From a virus, in IMG/VR virus record IMGVR_UViG_3300030107_007467, positions 1 through 22,360 of that record: a stretch of 22,360 nt of DNA. One strand, 5' to 3'. The translations under genes and the position numbers were made by a program. The notes under the pieces were generated by a model. The model did not search any database. It saw only the letters and a program-made list of their open reading frames with translations, and was not told where the DNA came from. How positions within the stretch are numbered: the first letter of the stretch is position 1; each line of letters begins with the position of its first letter. Below, one piece after another: positions 1 to 8,100 of this stretch.

Positions 1-48
1 AAAATAGAAAAAGTTTTTCTTGGGTTAACTACATATAGAGGCAGAAGA

Positions 49-426
49 ATGCTAAAAGAACTAATAGGTGGTTTAGGTGGGAAGGTAGTAGATGCTGTTT
101 CTGCTCGTGGTGAACGTAAACATGAGGAGAAGGTCAAGAAACTTGAGATAGAGGCCGCAAGGCATAAGACTAAACTAGAAATGGCTATGAAAGGCCAGCA
201 GATGGACAACTCTTGGGAACTTGAGCAAATCAGGAACTCAGGATGGAAGGATGAATTTGTTTTATTAATTCTTAGTATCCCTCTAATCCTAAGCTTTATT
301 CCCGGTACTGTCAGCTACGTAGAAGATGGCTTCAGAGCATTGAGCCAAACCCCTGACTGGTATCAGTGGCTCATCCTTGCAGTGTTTGCTGCAATCTATG
401 GTATACGTATATGGAGAAGAAAATAG
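49..426 (+). CDS. Two-helix membrane protein, holin-like
   Basis: A 125-residue protein. The first 60 residues are highly charged (Lys/Glu/Arg rich, predicted helical, probably coiled coil). They are followed by a hydrophobic segment at about residues 69-88, a short acidic loop, and a second segment at about 105-120 that ends in a basic tail (RIWRRK). A charged cytoplasmic helix plus a helical hairpin is a common architecture of phage holin or holin-like proteins, and the position at the end of a rightward operon fits the lysis region. The start ATG has GAGG 8 bases upstream. I infer the holin role from topology and position only; no family-specific motif is visible. Confidence 0.65.
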   Translation: MLKELIGGLGGKVVDAVSARGERKHEEKVKKLEIEAARHKTKLEMAMKGQQMDNSWELEQIRNSGWKDEFVLLILSIPLILSFIPGTVSYVEDGFRALSQTPDWYQWLILAVFAAIYGIRIWRRK

Positions 427-629
427 TGATAGATCCTGTCTCCAGCAGCATACCAGTTTCTACCTGGTCTAAGAGTAGTCAAATAGAATACGTCACTGAG
501 AATAAAAGACTGGGAGAAGAGCGCAGACTTTCTAGAGTTTTTAGAACTATCTTCTATGAATTTCAAGATGGAACTGTTAAACTACAAGACTACACATCTG
601 ACAGATCAACTGTCGATTTAAAAGTATGA
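411..629 (+). CDS. Hypothetical phage protein
   Basis: A protein of about 72 residues, unrecognised. It is rich in Ser, Arg and Thr and has no membrane segment. Two starts are possible: ATG at 411, overlapping the holin-like gene by 16 bases, or GTG at 426, which overlaps that gene's TAG stop by one base and has GGAG (412-415) 10 bases upstream. The GTG is the better ribosome-binding context. A longer GTG-initiated frame from 366 lies inside the membrane-segment codons of the previous gene and is unlikely. The tight overlap suggests translational coupling to the holin-like gene. Confidence 0.6.
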   Translation: MEKKIVIDPVSSSIPVSTWSKSSQIEYVTENKRLGEERRLSRVFRTIFYEFQDGTVKLQDYTSDRSTVDLKV

Positions 630-639
630 GGAATAATAA

Positions 640-867
640 ATGGATGATACGATACAATTCATAGAAACGCCAGAATCTACAGTACTCAGAATCAACTCAG
701 ACGCTATGTCTCACTTAGGAACAACTCTTTCAGAATCTTTACAATACGAAGATGAGAGCATGAAGAAAACTATTTTATCTTTGATACAACAACACAGTGC
801 AATTATTCTAGAAACCAGCAATAAGATTGTAATGAAACAGAAATTAAATATTCAAGCTGTCAGCTAA
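640..867 (+). CDS. Hypothetical phage protein, last gene of the rightward operon
   Basis: A 75-residue soluble protein of unknown function. The ATG at 640 is preceded by AGGA about 8 bases upstream, which supports the start. It is acidic in the N-terminal half and likely helical in the C-terminal half. It is the last rightward gene. Its final 8 bases overlap the end of the leftward gene 860-1069, so the two operons converge tail to tail. No intrinsic terminator hairpin is visible at the junction. Confidence 0.65.
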   Translation: MDDTIQFIETPESTVLRINSDAMSHLGTTLSESLQYEDESMKKTILSLIQQHSAIILETSNKIVMKQKLNIQAVS

Positions 868-1069
868 GAGCGTTTAATTCATTTTCTATAAACTTGTGTA
901 AGTTCTCAAGCTTAGGCTCAAGTTCTCTTAGAATCTTTTTTATAGATACAACATCTTCTTTGTAGAAGACCTTATCTACTTCTTCTTTAGGAAACTTTGA
1001 GTATTCGCTCATCAAGTTTCCAGAAGGATCTATAAAGATTTTAAAAGATATAATATTAGCTTCGTTCAT
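860..1069 (-). CDS. Hypothetical phage protein, last gene of the leftward operon
   Basis: A 69-residue protein from ATG at 1069 (a TTG lies one codon upstream). It is Lys/Glu rich, and the C-terminal half is probably a helix or coiled coil (leucines and isoleucines at heptad-like spacing). It overlaps the upstream gene 1056-1259 by 14 bases. It is the distal end of the whole leftward operon and is not recognised as a known family. Confidence 0.55.
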   Translation of the reverse strand: MNEANIISFKIFIDPSGNLMSEYSKFPKEEVDKVFYKEDVVSIKKILRELEPKLENLHKFIENELNALS

Positions 1070-1259
1070 CAAGTTTTTCTTCTAACACTAGAATTTTTTC
1101 TTTTGCAGAAGCTATCTTTTCAATCATAGCATCCATAGATTTTATAATATCAGGATGTTCTGCAACACCTACAGAGTTGTATAGGTAGTTTTCTAAGTTA
1201 GCAGTAGCTGTAGCTATCTCTGCTTCGTAAGTCATTTTAAGAGCTACTAAGTAGTCCAT
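1056..1259 (-). CDS. Small helical protein of the thyX cassette, copy 1
   Basis: A 67-residue, probably all-helical protein of unknown function. It is clearly a paralog of the product of 10652-10858: both share the block NSVGVAEHPDIIKS at about residues 28-41 and an N-terminal block of the form ALKxTYEAxIATAxANL. It directly follows thyX copy 1, with the ATG overlapping the thyX stop by one base. The other copy also follows a thyX gene, with an oxygenase gene between. The repeated association suggests a role linked to thymidylate synthesis or a cassette duplicated as a unit. Confidence 0.75.
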   Translation of the reverse strand: MDYLVALKMTYEAEIATATANLENYLYNSVGVAEHPDIIKSMDAMIEKIASAKEKILVLEEKLDERS

Positions 1260-1906
1260 CAGTTATTCTCCTCAGTTAAAACTTTCCAAGATATTTTAAA
1301 ATCTTCTGTCTCAGCTATCTCACTACTAATAAGCTGAGCAATTTCCTGACACTCTTTCTGGGCATCATCGTGATCTCTAAGTTTTACTATCCTGGCAAAA
1401 GCCGCAAGAGATCCTGTCCAAATCCATTCTGTCATCATACTCTGAGGCAGAACCATTCTAGCTTGTTCCGGCGCTCCTCCTTTCTCAAGGAGTGTATCAT
1501 ATAACAGTTCTGAAGCTTTTAAAAGCTTTGTGTAACTAGAAAAAAGAATGTCATCGTATACAATTATATCATCAGATGAGCCTTGTTTCTTGTTCTCTGC
1601 TCTCTTCCGCCATACCGGAGGGGTATAGAAAGAGACATCAGAGTCTACGTATCTTCTACTAACTTCATTCCAAACTAATCCTACCTGATGCTTGCCTAAC
1701 TGTCTAGCAATAAACACAGGTGCTGAGATCCTAAACTGTAGTTGAGCATGTCCGAAAGGAGTCCAGTGTTTGTGTTTAGCTAAGTAAGCTATCAAACCTT
1801 CATCAGATTTACGCATCTTTGAAATTTCTTTATTAAAAGAAACACGAGCAGCATTAACAACGGTTTTATCGCTGCCCATGAAATCTATTAGTTTAACTCT
1901 AAGCAA
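1259..1906 (-). CDS. thyX: Flavin-dependent thymidylate synthase ThyX, copy 1
   Basis: A 215-residue ThyX, which makes dTMP from dUMP using FAD, NADPH and methylene-tetrahydrofolate. Visible family features are the N-terminal MGSDxxVVNAARVSF block (residues 10-24), HWTPFGH at 47-53 and the substrate-binding segment GKHQVGLVWNEVSRRY at 71-86. In the classical motif RHRx7S the first residues are RHR; here they are KHQ with one extra residue, so this is a divergent phage-type ThyX. The start is TTG at 1906, overlapping the end of gene 1899-2036; copy 2 also uses TTG at the equivalent site. A second thyX at 11548-12186 is very similar along its full length. It lies downstream of the ribonucleotide reductase in the operon, consistent with supplying dTTP for phage DNA. 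Confidence 0.93.
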   Translation of the reverse strand: MLRVKLIDFMGSDKTVVNAARVSFNKEISKMRKSDEGLIAYLAKHKHWTPFGHAQLQFRISAPVFIARQLGKHQVGLVWNEVSRRYVDSDVSFYTPPVWRKRAENKKQGSSDDIIVYDDILFSSYTKLLKASELLYDTLLEKGGAPEQARMVLPQSMMTEWIWTGSLAAFARIVKLRDHDDAQKECQEIAQLISSEIAETEDFKISWKVLTEENN

Positions 1907-2036
1907 GAATAAATACCATTACACCTAGAATAAAAAGAAATAAACCAATCAAAGCTAACTGTTCATGTTCTGTAACATATCCCATGTAAAGATCCATAAA
2001 AATGTTTTCAACATATTCTACAATTTTCTTAATCAT
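1899..2036 (-). CDS. Small single-pass membrane protein of the thyX cassette, copy 1
   Basis: A 45-residue ORF with a charged, amphipathic N-terminal part (MIKKIVEYVENIF) and one strongly hydrophobic C-terminal helix at about residues 27-44 (LALIGLFLFILGVMVFILA). The ATG overlaps the ribonucleotide reductase stop codon (ATGA), and AGGAG lies about 11 bases upstream. The stop overlaps the TTG start of thyX. The product of 12179-12325 is its paralog: both have xEHEQ or xEKEQ before the helix and end in MVFIL plus one residue, and both precede a thyX in the same way. Function unknown; possibly a membrane anchor or toxic small protein, which is speculation. Confidence 0.7.
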   Translation of the reverse strand: MIKKIVEYVENIFMDLYMGYVTEHEQLALIGLFLFILGVMVFILA

Positions 2037-3907
2037 AGTTCACACACTCCTGATACACAAGCAAGCGTCTGCATACCTTCTGTATTGTCATCATCTTCTT
2101 CTAAGTCCCAGTCCATAGCTAAGGGCATTTTATCATTTAGTATTTTATAATCTTTTAGACTTATCTTTTGATATGGAGCCTGTTTATATACATGTTCTGA
2201 CTCTGGAAGAAAGCTAATGCCACTAACGCTATCAAAGTTTTCCCATATCCACTGACATACTGCAAAGAATGAATCATCATTATAGTAACATGTCATTGAA
2301 GGTTTATGCTCGCACCAATTGTCTTGATAGATCTTCCAGAGTTTAAGCTGTTCTAAAGAACTAAGACTATCTACCGTCAGAGAACCTTCAGGAGACTTCT
2401 GAGGAAATGAAAATACCCAGTTAGAGTTATTCATTACGTCTTCTTCGTAAGGAAACCCAAAGGAGATCATAGCTGTAGCTAAAGGATCTTTCTTATCTGC
2501 ACGTACAGTCCTGATATAGTAGTCACTAAACCTGGGATGGATACCAGAAGCACTGTCAGTTAACTGAGATACAGTACCAGACGGCTTAACGCAAGTTACA
2601 GCAGTAGATTGATTAATACCAAGTTCTTTAGCCATAATTTTATTAGTTTCTACAGCAATTTCCCGCAACTCAGATAAGAATCTAGCGGTAGCTACTTCTC
2701 CTGCACTGCCGTTGGTAAGAGGACAATCCATAATACCTGTCAGAGAGACCCCAAGAAGAGCTTCTTCCTCAGTGTTTTTCTTCCAGATGTTACGAAGGTA
2801 TCTAAAATCTGTCAAGGTAGCCTGTAAAGTTCCTAGAACTGTGGCACGCTGCACTTTAACCCTTAGAGTCTGCTTCGTATCTGTAGATCTTACTACAACT
2901 TCTGAAAGATTGCAGAACTGATACGGCCTGAGAATGATTTCAGAGCAAGGATTAGTACCAAACTTGTGATCCGTATCTCTTCTACCATTTCTAGCAGCCA
3001 CATTCTTAGCTGCTACACGGCTAAAGATACCACGCTCTCCTGATTTACTTTCATAGAGACGCTTCATTTCACCTACGTAAGTATCAAAGTCTGGCTTTTC
3101 AGAATAAACAGCACTGTTATTAGCCAAGGCTCGTTGACCGTTAGTCAAATACCACTCACCATTCTTAGCATTAGACATACGGTTGTCTGTGACATTGCTC
3201 AAGCTAATCAAAGCAGACCTACGTACTCCTCCTACTACAACAATGTCAGCTATCTTACATACAAGATCATGGCACTCAAGAGACGTAAGCTTCCTACCAG
3301 CAGCACCTTTAAATAGATCTACTGTAAAGTTAAATAAATCTGCCAAAGGCTCTGGACCTGAGGCACGTCCACCAAAAGTCTTTAGCCTAGCTCCTGCTGG
3401 ACGTACTCTAGTTAAATCGCACTTAGGTACTTTGCCAGCATACAGAAGGCTAATAAGCTCTCTGAAAGCAGAGGCCCAGCCAATCTTACTATCGGATACA
3501 ATAATAGTTGATTCGGTTTCGTGGAAACTGTCAGCAACTACTGGTAGCTGAGTAACGTAGTCTCTTTCTACGCTAAAGCCAACTCCTGTACCATTTAGAA
3601 GGATATACATTAGCTCATCGAAGGAGCGAGGATTGTCAATAGGAAGATAAGAACAGTTATATCCTGCTACGTTATCGCGGTTAAGAGCATCCCCTGCGGT
3701 CATCATGCAGCGCATAGAAGGCATAATATCGTGACTATGTATAGAAGCATAAAGATCATCCCAATCAATTTCAAACTGATCAGGATTCCTTTCTTTAAAG
3801 AAATTAATATATCTTTCTACAGTTTCTTTCCAAGTTTCTCGGCGCTTCTCATCATCTAAGTAACGTGCGTACCTGCTTTTGTGAATATAGTGCTGGTATT
3901 GATCCAT
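2033..3907 (-). CDS. nrdJ: B12-dependent (class II, monomeric) ribonucleotide reductase
   Basis: A 624-residue enzyme that reduces ribonucleotides to deoxyribonucleotides with adenosylcobalamin as radical source. All key cysteines known for the monomeric Lactobacillus-type enzyme can be placed: the substrate-reducing pair Cys85 (GYNCS) and Cys332; the thiyl Cys321 in NPCSEI, with the conserved Asn and Glu, 11 residues before Cys332 as expected; and the C-terminal shuttle pair Cys617 and Cys622 (CVSGVCEL). The KPSGTVSQL phosphate-binding segment is also present. At 624 residues it is about 100 shorter than the bacterial prototype. The ATG overlaps the stop of gene 3907-4065 as TAATG. No B subunit is needed, so a single gene provides the function, which requires host or environmental cobalamin. 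Confidence 0.93.
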   Translation of the reverse strand: MDQYQHYIHKSRYARYLDDEKRRETWKETVERYINFFKERNPDQFEIDWDDLYASIHSHDIMPSMRCMMTAGDALNRDNVAGYNCSYLPIDNPRSFDELMYILLNGTGVGFSVERDYVTQLPVVADSFHETESTIIVSDSKIGWASAFRELISLLYAGKVPKCDLTRVRPAGARLKTFGGRASGPEPLADLFNFTVDLFKGAAGRKLTSLECHDLVCKIADIVVVGGVRRSALISLSNVTDNRMSNAKNGEWYLTNGQRALANNSAVYSEKPDFDTYVGEMKRLYESKSGERGIFSRVAAKNVAARNGRRDTDHKFGTNPCSEIILRPYQFCNLSEVVVRSTDTKQTLRVKVQRATVLGTLQATLTDFRYLRNIWKKNTEEEALLGVSLTGIMDCPLTNGSAGEVATARFLSELREIAVETNKIMAKELGINQSTAVTCVKPSGTVSQLTDSASGIHPRFSDYYIRTVRADKKDPLATAMISFGFPYEEDVMNNSNWVFSFPQKSPEGSLTVDSLSSLEQLKLWKIYQDNWCEHKPSMTCYYNDDSFFAVCQWIWENFDSVSGISFLPESEHVYKQAPYQKISLKDYKILNDKMPLAMDWDLEEDDDNTEGMQTLACVSGVCEL

Positions 3908-4065
3908 TAATCTACGTCCTTCATATCTTCTTGAGCTTCTAATTCTTGAATTTGACGGGTCTTTAAGCGTTTAAAATTTTTATTAGCTTTTAAAGGCTTG
4001 CCCTTAAATTGTTTACGGTTGTATCGTTCTCGGCGCTCCTCTTTACGGTCCAATTTCTTTTTCAC
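3907..4065 (-). CDS. Small basic protein, translationally coupled to ribonucleotide reductase
   Basis: A 52-residue ORF, very rich in Lys and Arg (KKKLDRKEERRERYNRK at the start) with an acidic C-terminus. The GTG start at 4065 has GGAG 8 bases upstream. The stop TAA shares one base with the ATG of the reductase gene (TAATG), and the 5' end overlaps the DUF3310 gene by 23 bases. The basic, helical character would suit nucleic-acid binding, but this is inference. No homology is recognised. Confidence 0.65.
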   Translation of the reverse strand: MKKKLDRKEERRERYNRKQFKGKPLKANKNFKRLKTRQIQELEAQEDMKDVD

Positions 4066-4348
4066 TGTAAAGCTCCAATAACTTTTTTTCGTACCACGCA
4101 GCCTTATTTAAATCCTCTACGCCATTTTTATAAGGATACCTCCAACGGTACTTCAGAGAGTTCCCGCGAAGGTATCCAATATATTCTTCTGTAGAAAGCA
4201 TTGCTTTAATACCGTCAATACATTCTATATCACCCTTATTATAGTGGGGAGGTTTGTTAACCATATCATGGTTATGGTGTAGAGGGGCTTTACCGTAATC
4301 GTTTCTCAATGAATCCCATTCTACGGGTTTAATATTATCAATACTCAT
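4043..4348 (-). CDS. DUF3310-family phage protein
   Basis: A 101-residue protein whose C-terminal two thirds match the phage DUF3310 signature: VNKPPHYNKGDIECIDGIK at about 30-48, then a GYLRGNSLKYRWRYPYKNG segment at about 58-76, followed by DLNKAAWYEKKL. DUF3310 proteins are common in T7-like and cyanophage replication regions and are often annotated as nucleotide-kinase-like, although the function is not proven. The N-terminal 30 residues look unstructured. The start ATG overlaps the stop of the endonuclease I gene by four bases. Confidence 0.85.
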   Translation of the reverse strand: MSIDNIKPVEWDSLRNDYGKAPLHHNHDMVNKPPHYNKGDIECIDGIKAMLSTEEYIGYLRGNSLKYRWRYPYKNGVEDLNKAAWYEKKLLELYSEKEIGP

Positions 4349-4839
4349 TCCTGTTCCTCAGGGTAATCAGGGTTTTCTTCTATTACTGCTTTGTCATCTA
4401 TCCATTTCTTAGGTATATTATGCACACTATACCATTTAAAACCATTAGCATCTGCCCATTCAGCATGAGACCTCTTAGTCCCATCTTTTCTTCTTTTAGC
4501 TGCAGGCATAGGCGCTGCAGGGTTAGCAAATAAAAATACTAATTCTATATTTTTAGGTAAAGCTTTTTTAATCCATACATATTTATTGTGTTCTGCATAA
4601 TCCCAGAATCTTCCCTTTGCTTCTAAATAAATTTTCTTATTACCAAAGCTTCGTATGAAATCTGGGTGGTAAGTATGCTCTACTATATAGTCAGACTGTT
4701 CTGTATGCACAACCCAATCTTTTAGTATTCCTGTATGTAACTCATACTCCCAATTAGAATCATATCCTTTAACTACATTTTTTTCTACGGGTCTCTTAGC
4801 CCTCCTTTTTCTCACACCTGATTTAATTCTTGGAGACAT
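4345..4839 (-). CDS. Endonuclease I-like Holliday junction resolvase (T7 gp3 type)
   Basis: A 164-residue nuclease. The T7 endonuclease I family uses an acidic N-terminal helix and a D...ExK centre. Here SNWEYELH (28-35) supplies Glu31/Glu33, HPDF supplies Asp60 and LEAKG supplies Glu73 and Lys75. In T7 the enzyme resolves branched DNA and helps degrade host DNA. The first 20 residues are strongly basic and the last 15 acidic. It is slightly longer than T7 gp3 (149 residues). It sits among the replication and recombination nucleases. Assignment rests on motif order and context. Confidence 0.85.
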   Translation of the reverse strand: MSPRIKSGVRKRRAKRPVEKNVVKGYDSNWEYELHTGILKDWVVHTEQSDYIVEHTYHPDFIRSFGNKKIYLEAKGRFWDYAEHNKYVWIKKALPKNIELVFLFANPAAPMPAAKRRKDGTKRSHAEWADANGFKWYSVHNIPKKWIDDKAVIEENPDYPEEQE

Positions 4840-5093
4840 CTAATATCCTTTATGTTTTTAAGAGGCATACCCTGCTTATACAGCTTTTTGATTTTCCTCT
4901 TAGCCCATTTAAAGGTAAAGAAAGAATTTCTCCTAGTTCTTTTACGTACAAAATAAGGAGCTTCCGGCAGGAAGGTTTTGTAATTGCCCTCATTAATTTT
5001 ATCTTTGTCTTCTTCAGGTACAATACTTTTTAACCATTTTATCAGAACTTCTTCTGCCTTCTTATTCAATTTCTTAACCTGCTTTTTGTTCAT
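4812..5093 (-). CDS. Hypothetical basic phage protein
   Basis: A 93-residue, Lys/Arg-rich protein with no recognised domain. The segment FVRKRTRRNSFFTFKWAKRKIKK (in two parts around residues 48-70) is unusually basic and aromatic and could bind DNA. It overlaps both neighbours (20 bases with the Cas4-like nuclease upstream, 28 bases with endonuclease I downstream), so it is probably translated as part of this nuclease group. Function unknown. Confidence 0.7.
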   Translation of the reverse strand: MNKKQVKKLNKKAEEVLIKWLKSIVPEEDKDKINEGNYKTFLPEAPYFVRKRTRRNSFFTFKWAKRKIKKLYKQGMPLKNIKDIRCLQELNQV

Positions 5094-5925
5094 AGATTTC
5101 GTCTACCTTAGGTTCTTTTTTAATTTTAGTGAAGTGGACTAGACCCCTAGAATATTTAAAGGTTCTCAGACCTTCACCATTATTAGCGTCCTTATGGCAG
5201 ACATATTTATGAGGGCAATACACACAGTTTCTATGAAGCTTCATATTACCTGATTTGCCTTCAGGTACTGGAGCATAGCATAGTTCTGGTGGAGAAGCAA
5301 GCTTAAGTTTATGCTTAAGATCTTTTATTCTTTCTTTTATATTAGGCTTATCAAGTTCTTCAGGCTGATAAAAACATAACTCCCCGGTCTCTTTATTGAT
5401 AACCAAGAAACCACCATTGTCTGTTCCTTCATGTTCTTCATATCCAGTAAGCTGGGATATATAACCGAAGGGGTCATCCTCTGGGAGGATACCTTTAGAG
5501 AATTTACTAAAGGCAAACCCAGAGGCTGATTTTATGTCAACTACTTCCCCGTCTATCTTACAATCTATATGTCCTTTTATACCATCGACTACAACTTCTT
5601 TCTGTTCATCTGTTACTTTATGTCCAGACATACGAACAAGCATAAGAAGAAGTTCTTCTAGGATATGACCATATAAAAATTTAATTTGCAAAGAAGAAGA
5701 CTGAGTAGACGACCTATTATAAAGATTGTCAAACCATAACTGACGGGCAGGTTTGCCTATATTAGACATCCTTAAACCTTTAGTTTGCTTATGAGGAGAA
5801 GACCAAGCCCTAAGGGCTTCTTTAATTTTTTCCCCGAAATCATCTATGACTTTTTCAGGGATCTTTAAATCCTCTCCACTAGCTAATGGAGCTATCTTTT
5901 TATATATGTCCTCTACTATAGACAT
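5074..5925 (-). CDS. PD-(D/E)XK exonuclease, Cas4/RecB-like with a likely iron-sulfur cluster
   Basis: A 283-residue nuclease. The core shows YGHILEE (His87), GHIDCKIDGEVVDIKSA with Asp121, Asp130 and Lys132 as the metal-binding D...DxK triad, and a Gln in SQLTGY (about 157-162) that matches the QhxxY motif of RecB-family nucleases. Cysteines at 216, 234, 237 and 243 (CVYCPHKYVC) resemble the Cas4/AddB iron-sulfur cluster, although the usual first Cys near the N-terminus is absent. In this position it probably replaces T7 gp6 exonuclease: 5' end processing, primer removal and host DNA breakdown. Confidence 0.88.
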   Translation of the reverse strand: MSIVEDIYKKIAPLASGEDLKIPEKVIDDFGEKIKEALRAWSSPHKQTKGLRMSNIGKPARQLWFDNLYNRSSTQSSSLQIKFLYGHILEELLLMLVRMSGHKVTDEQKEVVVDGIKGHIDCKIDGEVVDIKSASGFAFSKFSKGILPEDDPFGYISQLTGYEEHEGTDNGGFLVINKETGELCFYQPEELDKPNIKERIKDLKHKLKLASPPELCYAPVPEGKSGNMKLHRNCVYCPHKYVCHKDANNGEGLRTFKYSRGLVHFTKIKKEPKVDEIYEQKAG

Positions 5926-5928
5926 AGT

Positions 5929-6336
5929 TTATTTTTCGCTATAAAAATCAGCGACCTTTCTGATCTGATCAGGAGTAGCTTGATTTTTAATAGTGTTTGC
6001 CATCATACAAACAACAATAACATTGTCTGATTCGTACCCTCTGTTGTTATCAATTCGATCTAAAGAGGGAGAGTTCTGCCAGTTATCCATACCTACTTCA
6101 AATTTAAGACCTAAGATAGGACAGTGTGTACCTATTTTAATATCTTCTAGGTTTAGATCAAAGAAAATGTTACGTCTACGCGCTCTCTTTTTAGCCATAC
6201 GTAACATATGAAGACGATAGTCCTTACCCTGAGGATTCTTTTCTACAGTCTCATACCTTGTCTTTCTATCCATAGGCAATTCTTTTTGTTCAGGGGTATT
6301 GTAAAATAAATCTTTTTGAATATTTACTAGTTTCAT
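5929..6336 (-). CDS. HNH-type nuclease-like protein
   Basis: A 135-residue protein. After a basic region (AKKRARRRN, 48-56) it has THCPILGLKFE (70-80), SLDRIDNNRGY (91-101), DNVIVVCMMAN (104-114) and IKN (116-118). This order of HCP, SxDRID, GY, N and N-K is the degenerate HNH pattern of phage-encoded endonucleases related to homing and recombination endonucleases. Only a few cysteines remain, so a full zinc site is uncertain. It lies between DNA polymerase and the Cas4-like nuclease. It could be a functional recombination nuclease or a free-standing homing endonuclease next to the polymerase gene. Confidence 0.78.
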   Translation of the reverse strand: MKLVNIQKDLFYNTPEQKELPMDRKTRYETVEKNPQGKDYRLHMLRMAKKRARRRNIFFDLNLEDIKIGTHCPILGLKFEVGMDNWQNSPSLDRIDNNRGYESDNVIVVCMMANTIKNQATPDQIRKVADFYSEK

Positions 6337-6354
6337 AGTGTCTCCTAAAATGTA

Positions 6355-8100
6355 TTAATGAGTTTCAGCCCAGTTGTTACCAACATTATATTCTCCATCT
6401 AGGGGGCATTTAAGTTCTAAAGCCTCTCCCGCTTCTCTTATAGCTTCCACACCTAGCTGACCAACTAAGTCAGCAATATCTTCTTTAACTTCTATCTGCC
6501 ACTCATCATGTACATTAGCAACAAAATGAGCATCTTTGTCTTTAAGCTTATCAGCAAGTATTACCAAAGCTTTCTTCATTACAATAGCTCCAGCACCTTG
6601 CAGTAAAGAATTAAGAGCAGAATGCTCGGACCTTATAAATATCTTACGCCCGTCTAATCCTTTAAGGTATCCTTTTTTGCACGCTCTTGCAACTCTATTC
6701 TTGAGAGTCTTAAATGATGGTAGATTATCGACAAAATGCTTTCTAAGTCTTTTACCAGCTTCTCTGCCTCCTCCTGCCACTGTTCCAATTTTTTCATCTC
6801 CTGCTCCGTAGAGGAGCGCATAGATGAAAGTCTTAGCCTGACTTCTTGATTTAAGTCCTGCAAGCTTTTGGTTAGCGGTGTGTATGTCTCCGTTAAGAAT
6901 TTCATTAGTGTACTCCTCATCATTCATGTAATGAGCAAGCATCCTAAGCTCTAAAGCACTGGCATCTATACCAACAAGTTTATATCCCTCCGGTACAGAC
7001 CAGCACTCTCTACATTCTTTTCCGTAAGAAGAAGATATGCTCGGTATCTGAGCCATATTAGGACTTCTGTGTGTCATTCTACCAGTGATAGTACCGTTAT
7101 GGTTTACATAAGCATGTACCCTACCTGTCTGCTCATGTGCTACTTTTAGCCAAGAGTCTATTTGAGCTATACGTTTTTGTAACATAAGGTATTTAGCAAT
7201 AGATGCTGCTTCTTTAATATTTTTAATTTTAGATAATATCTTTTCGTCTACCTTGGCCTGTCCCGTAGCTGTAAACTCTTTAGGTTTCCAGCCAAACTCT
7301 TGAAGATATTCTCCTATTTGTTTCCTAGACCCCGGATTAAACTCTTCAGAATAATACCTAGTTATATAGGGTTTATTTGAAAGCTCTTTCCACTCCTCTT
7401 CGTTTAGGCGAACTCCTTTATTACTTGTATCTTTACCTATACGGGACAAGCTTCCGTCAGCTTTAAATTTAGGATATATCTTACGCTTGGTTTTCCGAGG
7501 AATAAAAACCTTTTTAACTTCCTTTTCAGTAAGGAACTGCTCAGAATTTAATTCTCCTAAGAGCATAGTTGCTCTTTCTATATCTAAAAGAAAACCAAAA
7601 TCTCTTTGAATATTGAGAATATCATAAACCCTATGTTCTAAGTCAACACTATCTTTTGAAAATCCTTTAGATTCTTTTTTAAGAGCTTCGTATACTTTAT
7701 AATTTAAGTATACATCTTGCTCACAATACTTAAGCATTTCGCTAGAATAGCGATCATATTCTTCAAACTCAATTTTAGGAGATCCTAAAGCATAGCCCCA
7801 CCTTTCCAAGCCGTGATTACCTTCACGTACAGGATTAAATAAACGGGATAATACTAAAGTATCTACAAGGGTCTTATCATATAGATCTATACCTGTTAGC
7901 CTTTTGATAACAGGGACATCAAAGCCAACTATATTATGGCCTATCAGTTTGTCAGCAGACATAAGTTCTTCTAGACCTTCCGATAATTCGGAAGGTCCAA
8001 AAGATTTCTGCTTTTCTGTATCAACATCTAACAAAGACATACACCATATTTTAGTGGCGTCAACACCGTCTGTTTCAATATCGAATACTAAGGACTTCAA
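6355..8100 (-). CDS. Family A DNA polymerase with 3'-5' exonuclease (T7 gp5-like)
   Basis: The 581-residue replicative polymerase. Exonuclease motifs: FDIET with Asp7 and Glu9, GHNIVGFD with Asp61, and YCEQDVYLNY with Asp129. Polymerase motifs: A, VGIDASALELR with Asp379; B, R419-x3-K423-x3-Y427-x3-Y431-G; C, HDE at 531-533. The residue equivalent to E. coli Phe762 is Tyr427, as in T7 (KTFIYxxLYG). It is about 120 residues shorter than T7 gp5, so a long thioredoxin-binding insertion is unlikely. There is no 5'-3' exonuclease domain. The ATG overlaps the stop of the primase-helicase gene (ATGA). Confidence 0.96.
   Translation of the reverse strand: MKSLVFDIETDGVDATKIWCMSLLDVDTEKQKSFGPSELSEGLEELMSADKLIGHNIVGFDVPVIKRLTGIDLYDKTLVDTLVLSRLFNPVREGNHGLERWGYALGSPKIEFEEYDRYSSEMLKYCEQDVYLNYKVYEALKKESKGFSKDSVDLEHRVYDILNIQRDFGFLLDIERATMLLGELNSEQFLTEKEVKKVFIPRKTKRKIYPKFKADGSLSRIGKDTSNKGVRLNEEEWKELSNKPYITRYYSEEFNPGSRKQIGEYLQEFGWKPKEFTATGQAKVDEKILSKIKNIKEAASIAKYLMLQKRIAQIDSWLKVAHEQTGRVHAYVNHNGTITGRMTHRSPNMAQIPSISSSYGKECRECWSVPEGYKLVGIDASALELRMLAHYMNDEEYTNEILNGDIHTANQKLAGLKSRSQAKTFIYALLYGAGDEKIGTVAGGGREAGKRLRKHFVDNLPSFKTLKNRVARACKKGYLKGLDGRKIFIRSEHSALNSLLQGAGAIVMKKALVILADKLKDKDAHFVANVHDEWQIEVKEDIADLVGQLGVEAIREAGEALELKCPLDGEYNVGNNWAETH

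Noticed and set aside
5929-6336. HNH gene as part of an intron in the polymerase
   Set aside because: The polymerase frame is complete and uninterrupted, so there is no sign of an intron or intein here.
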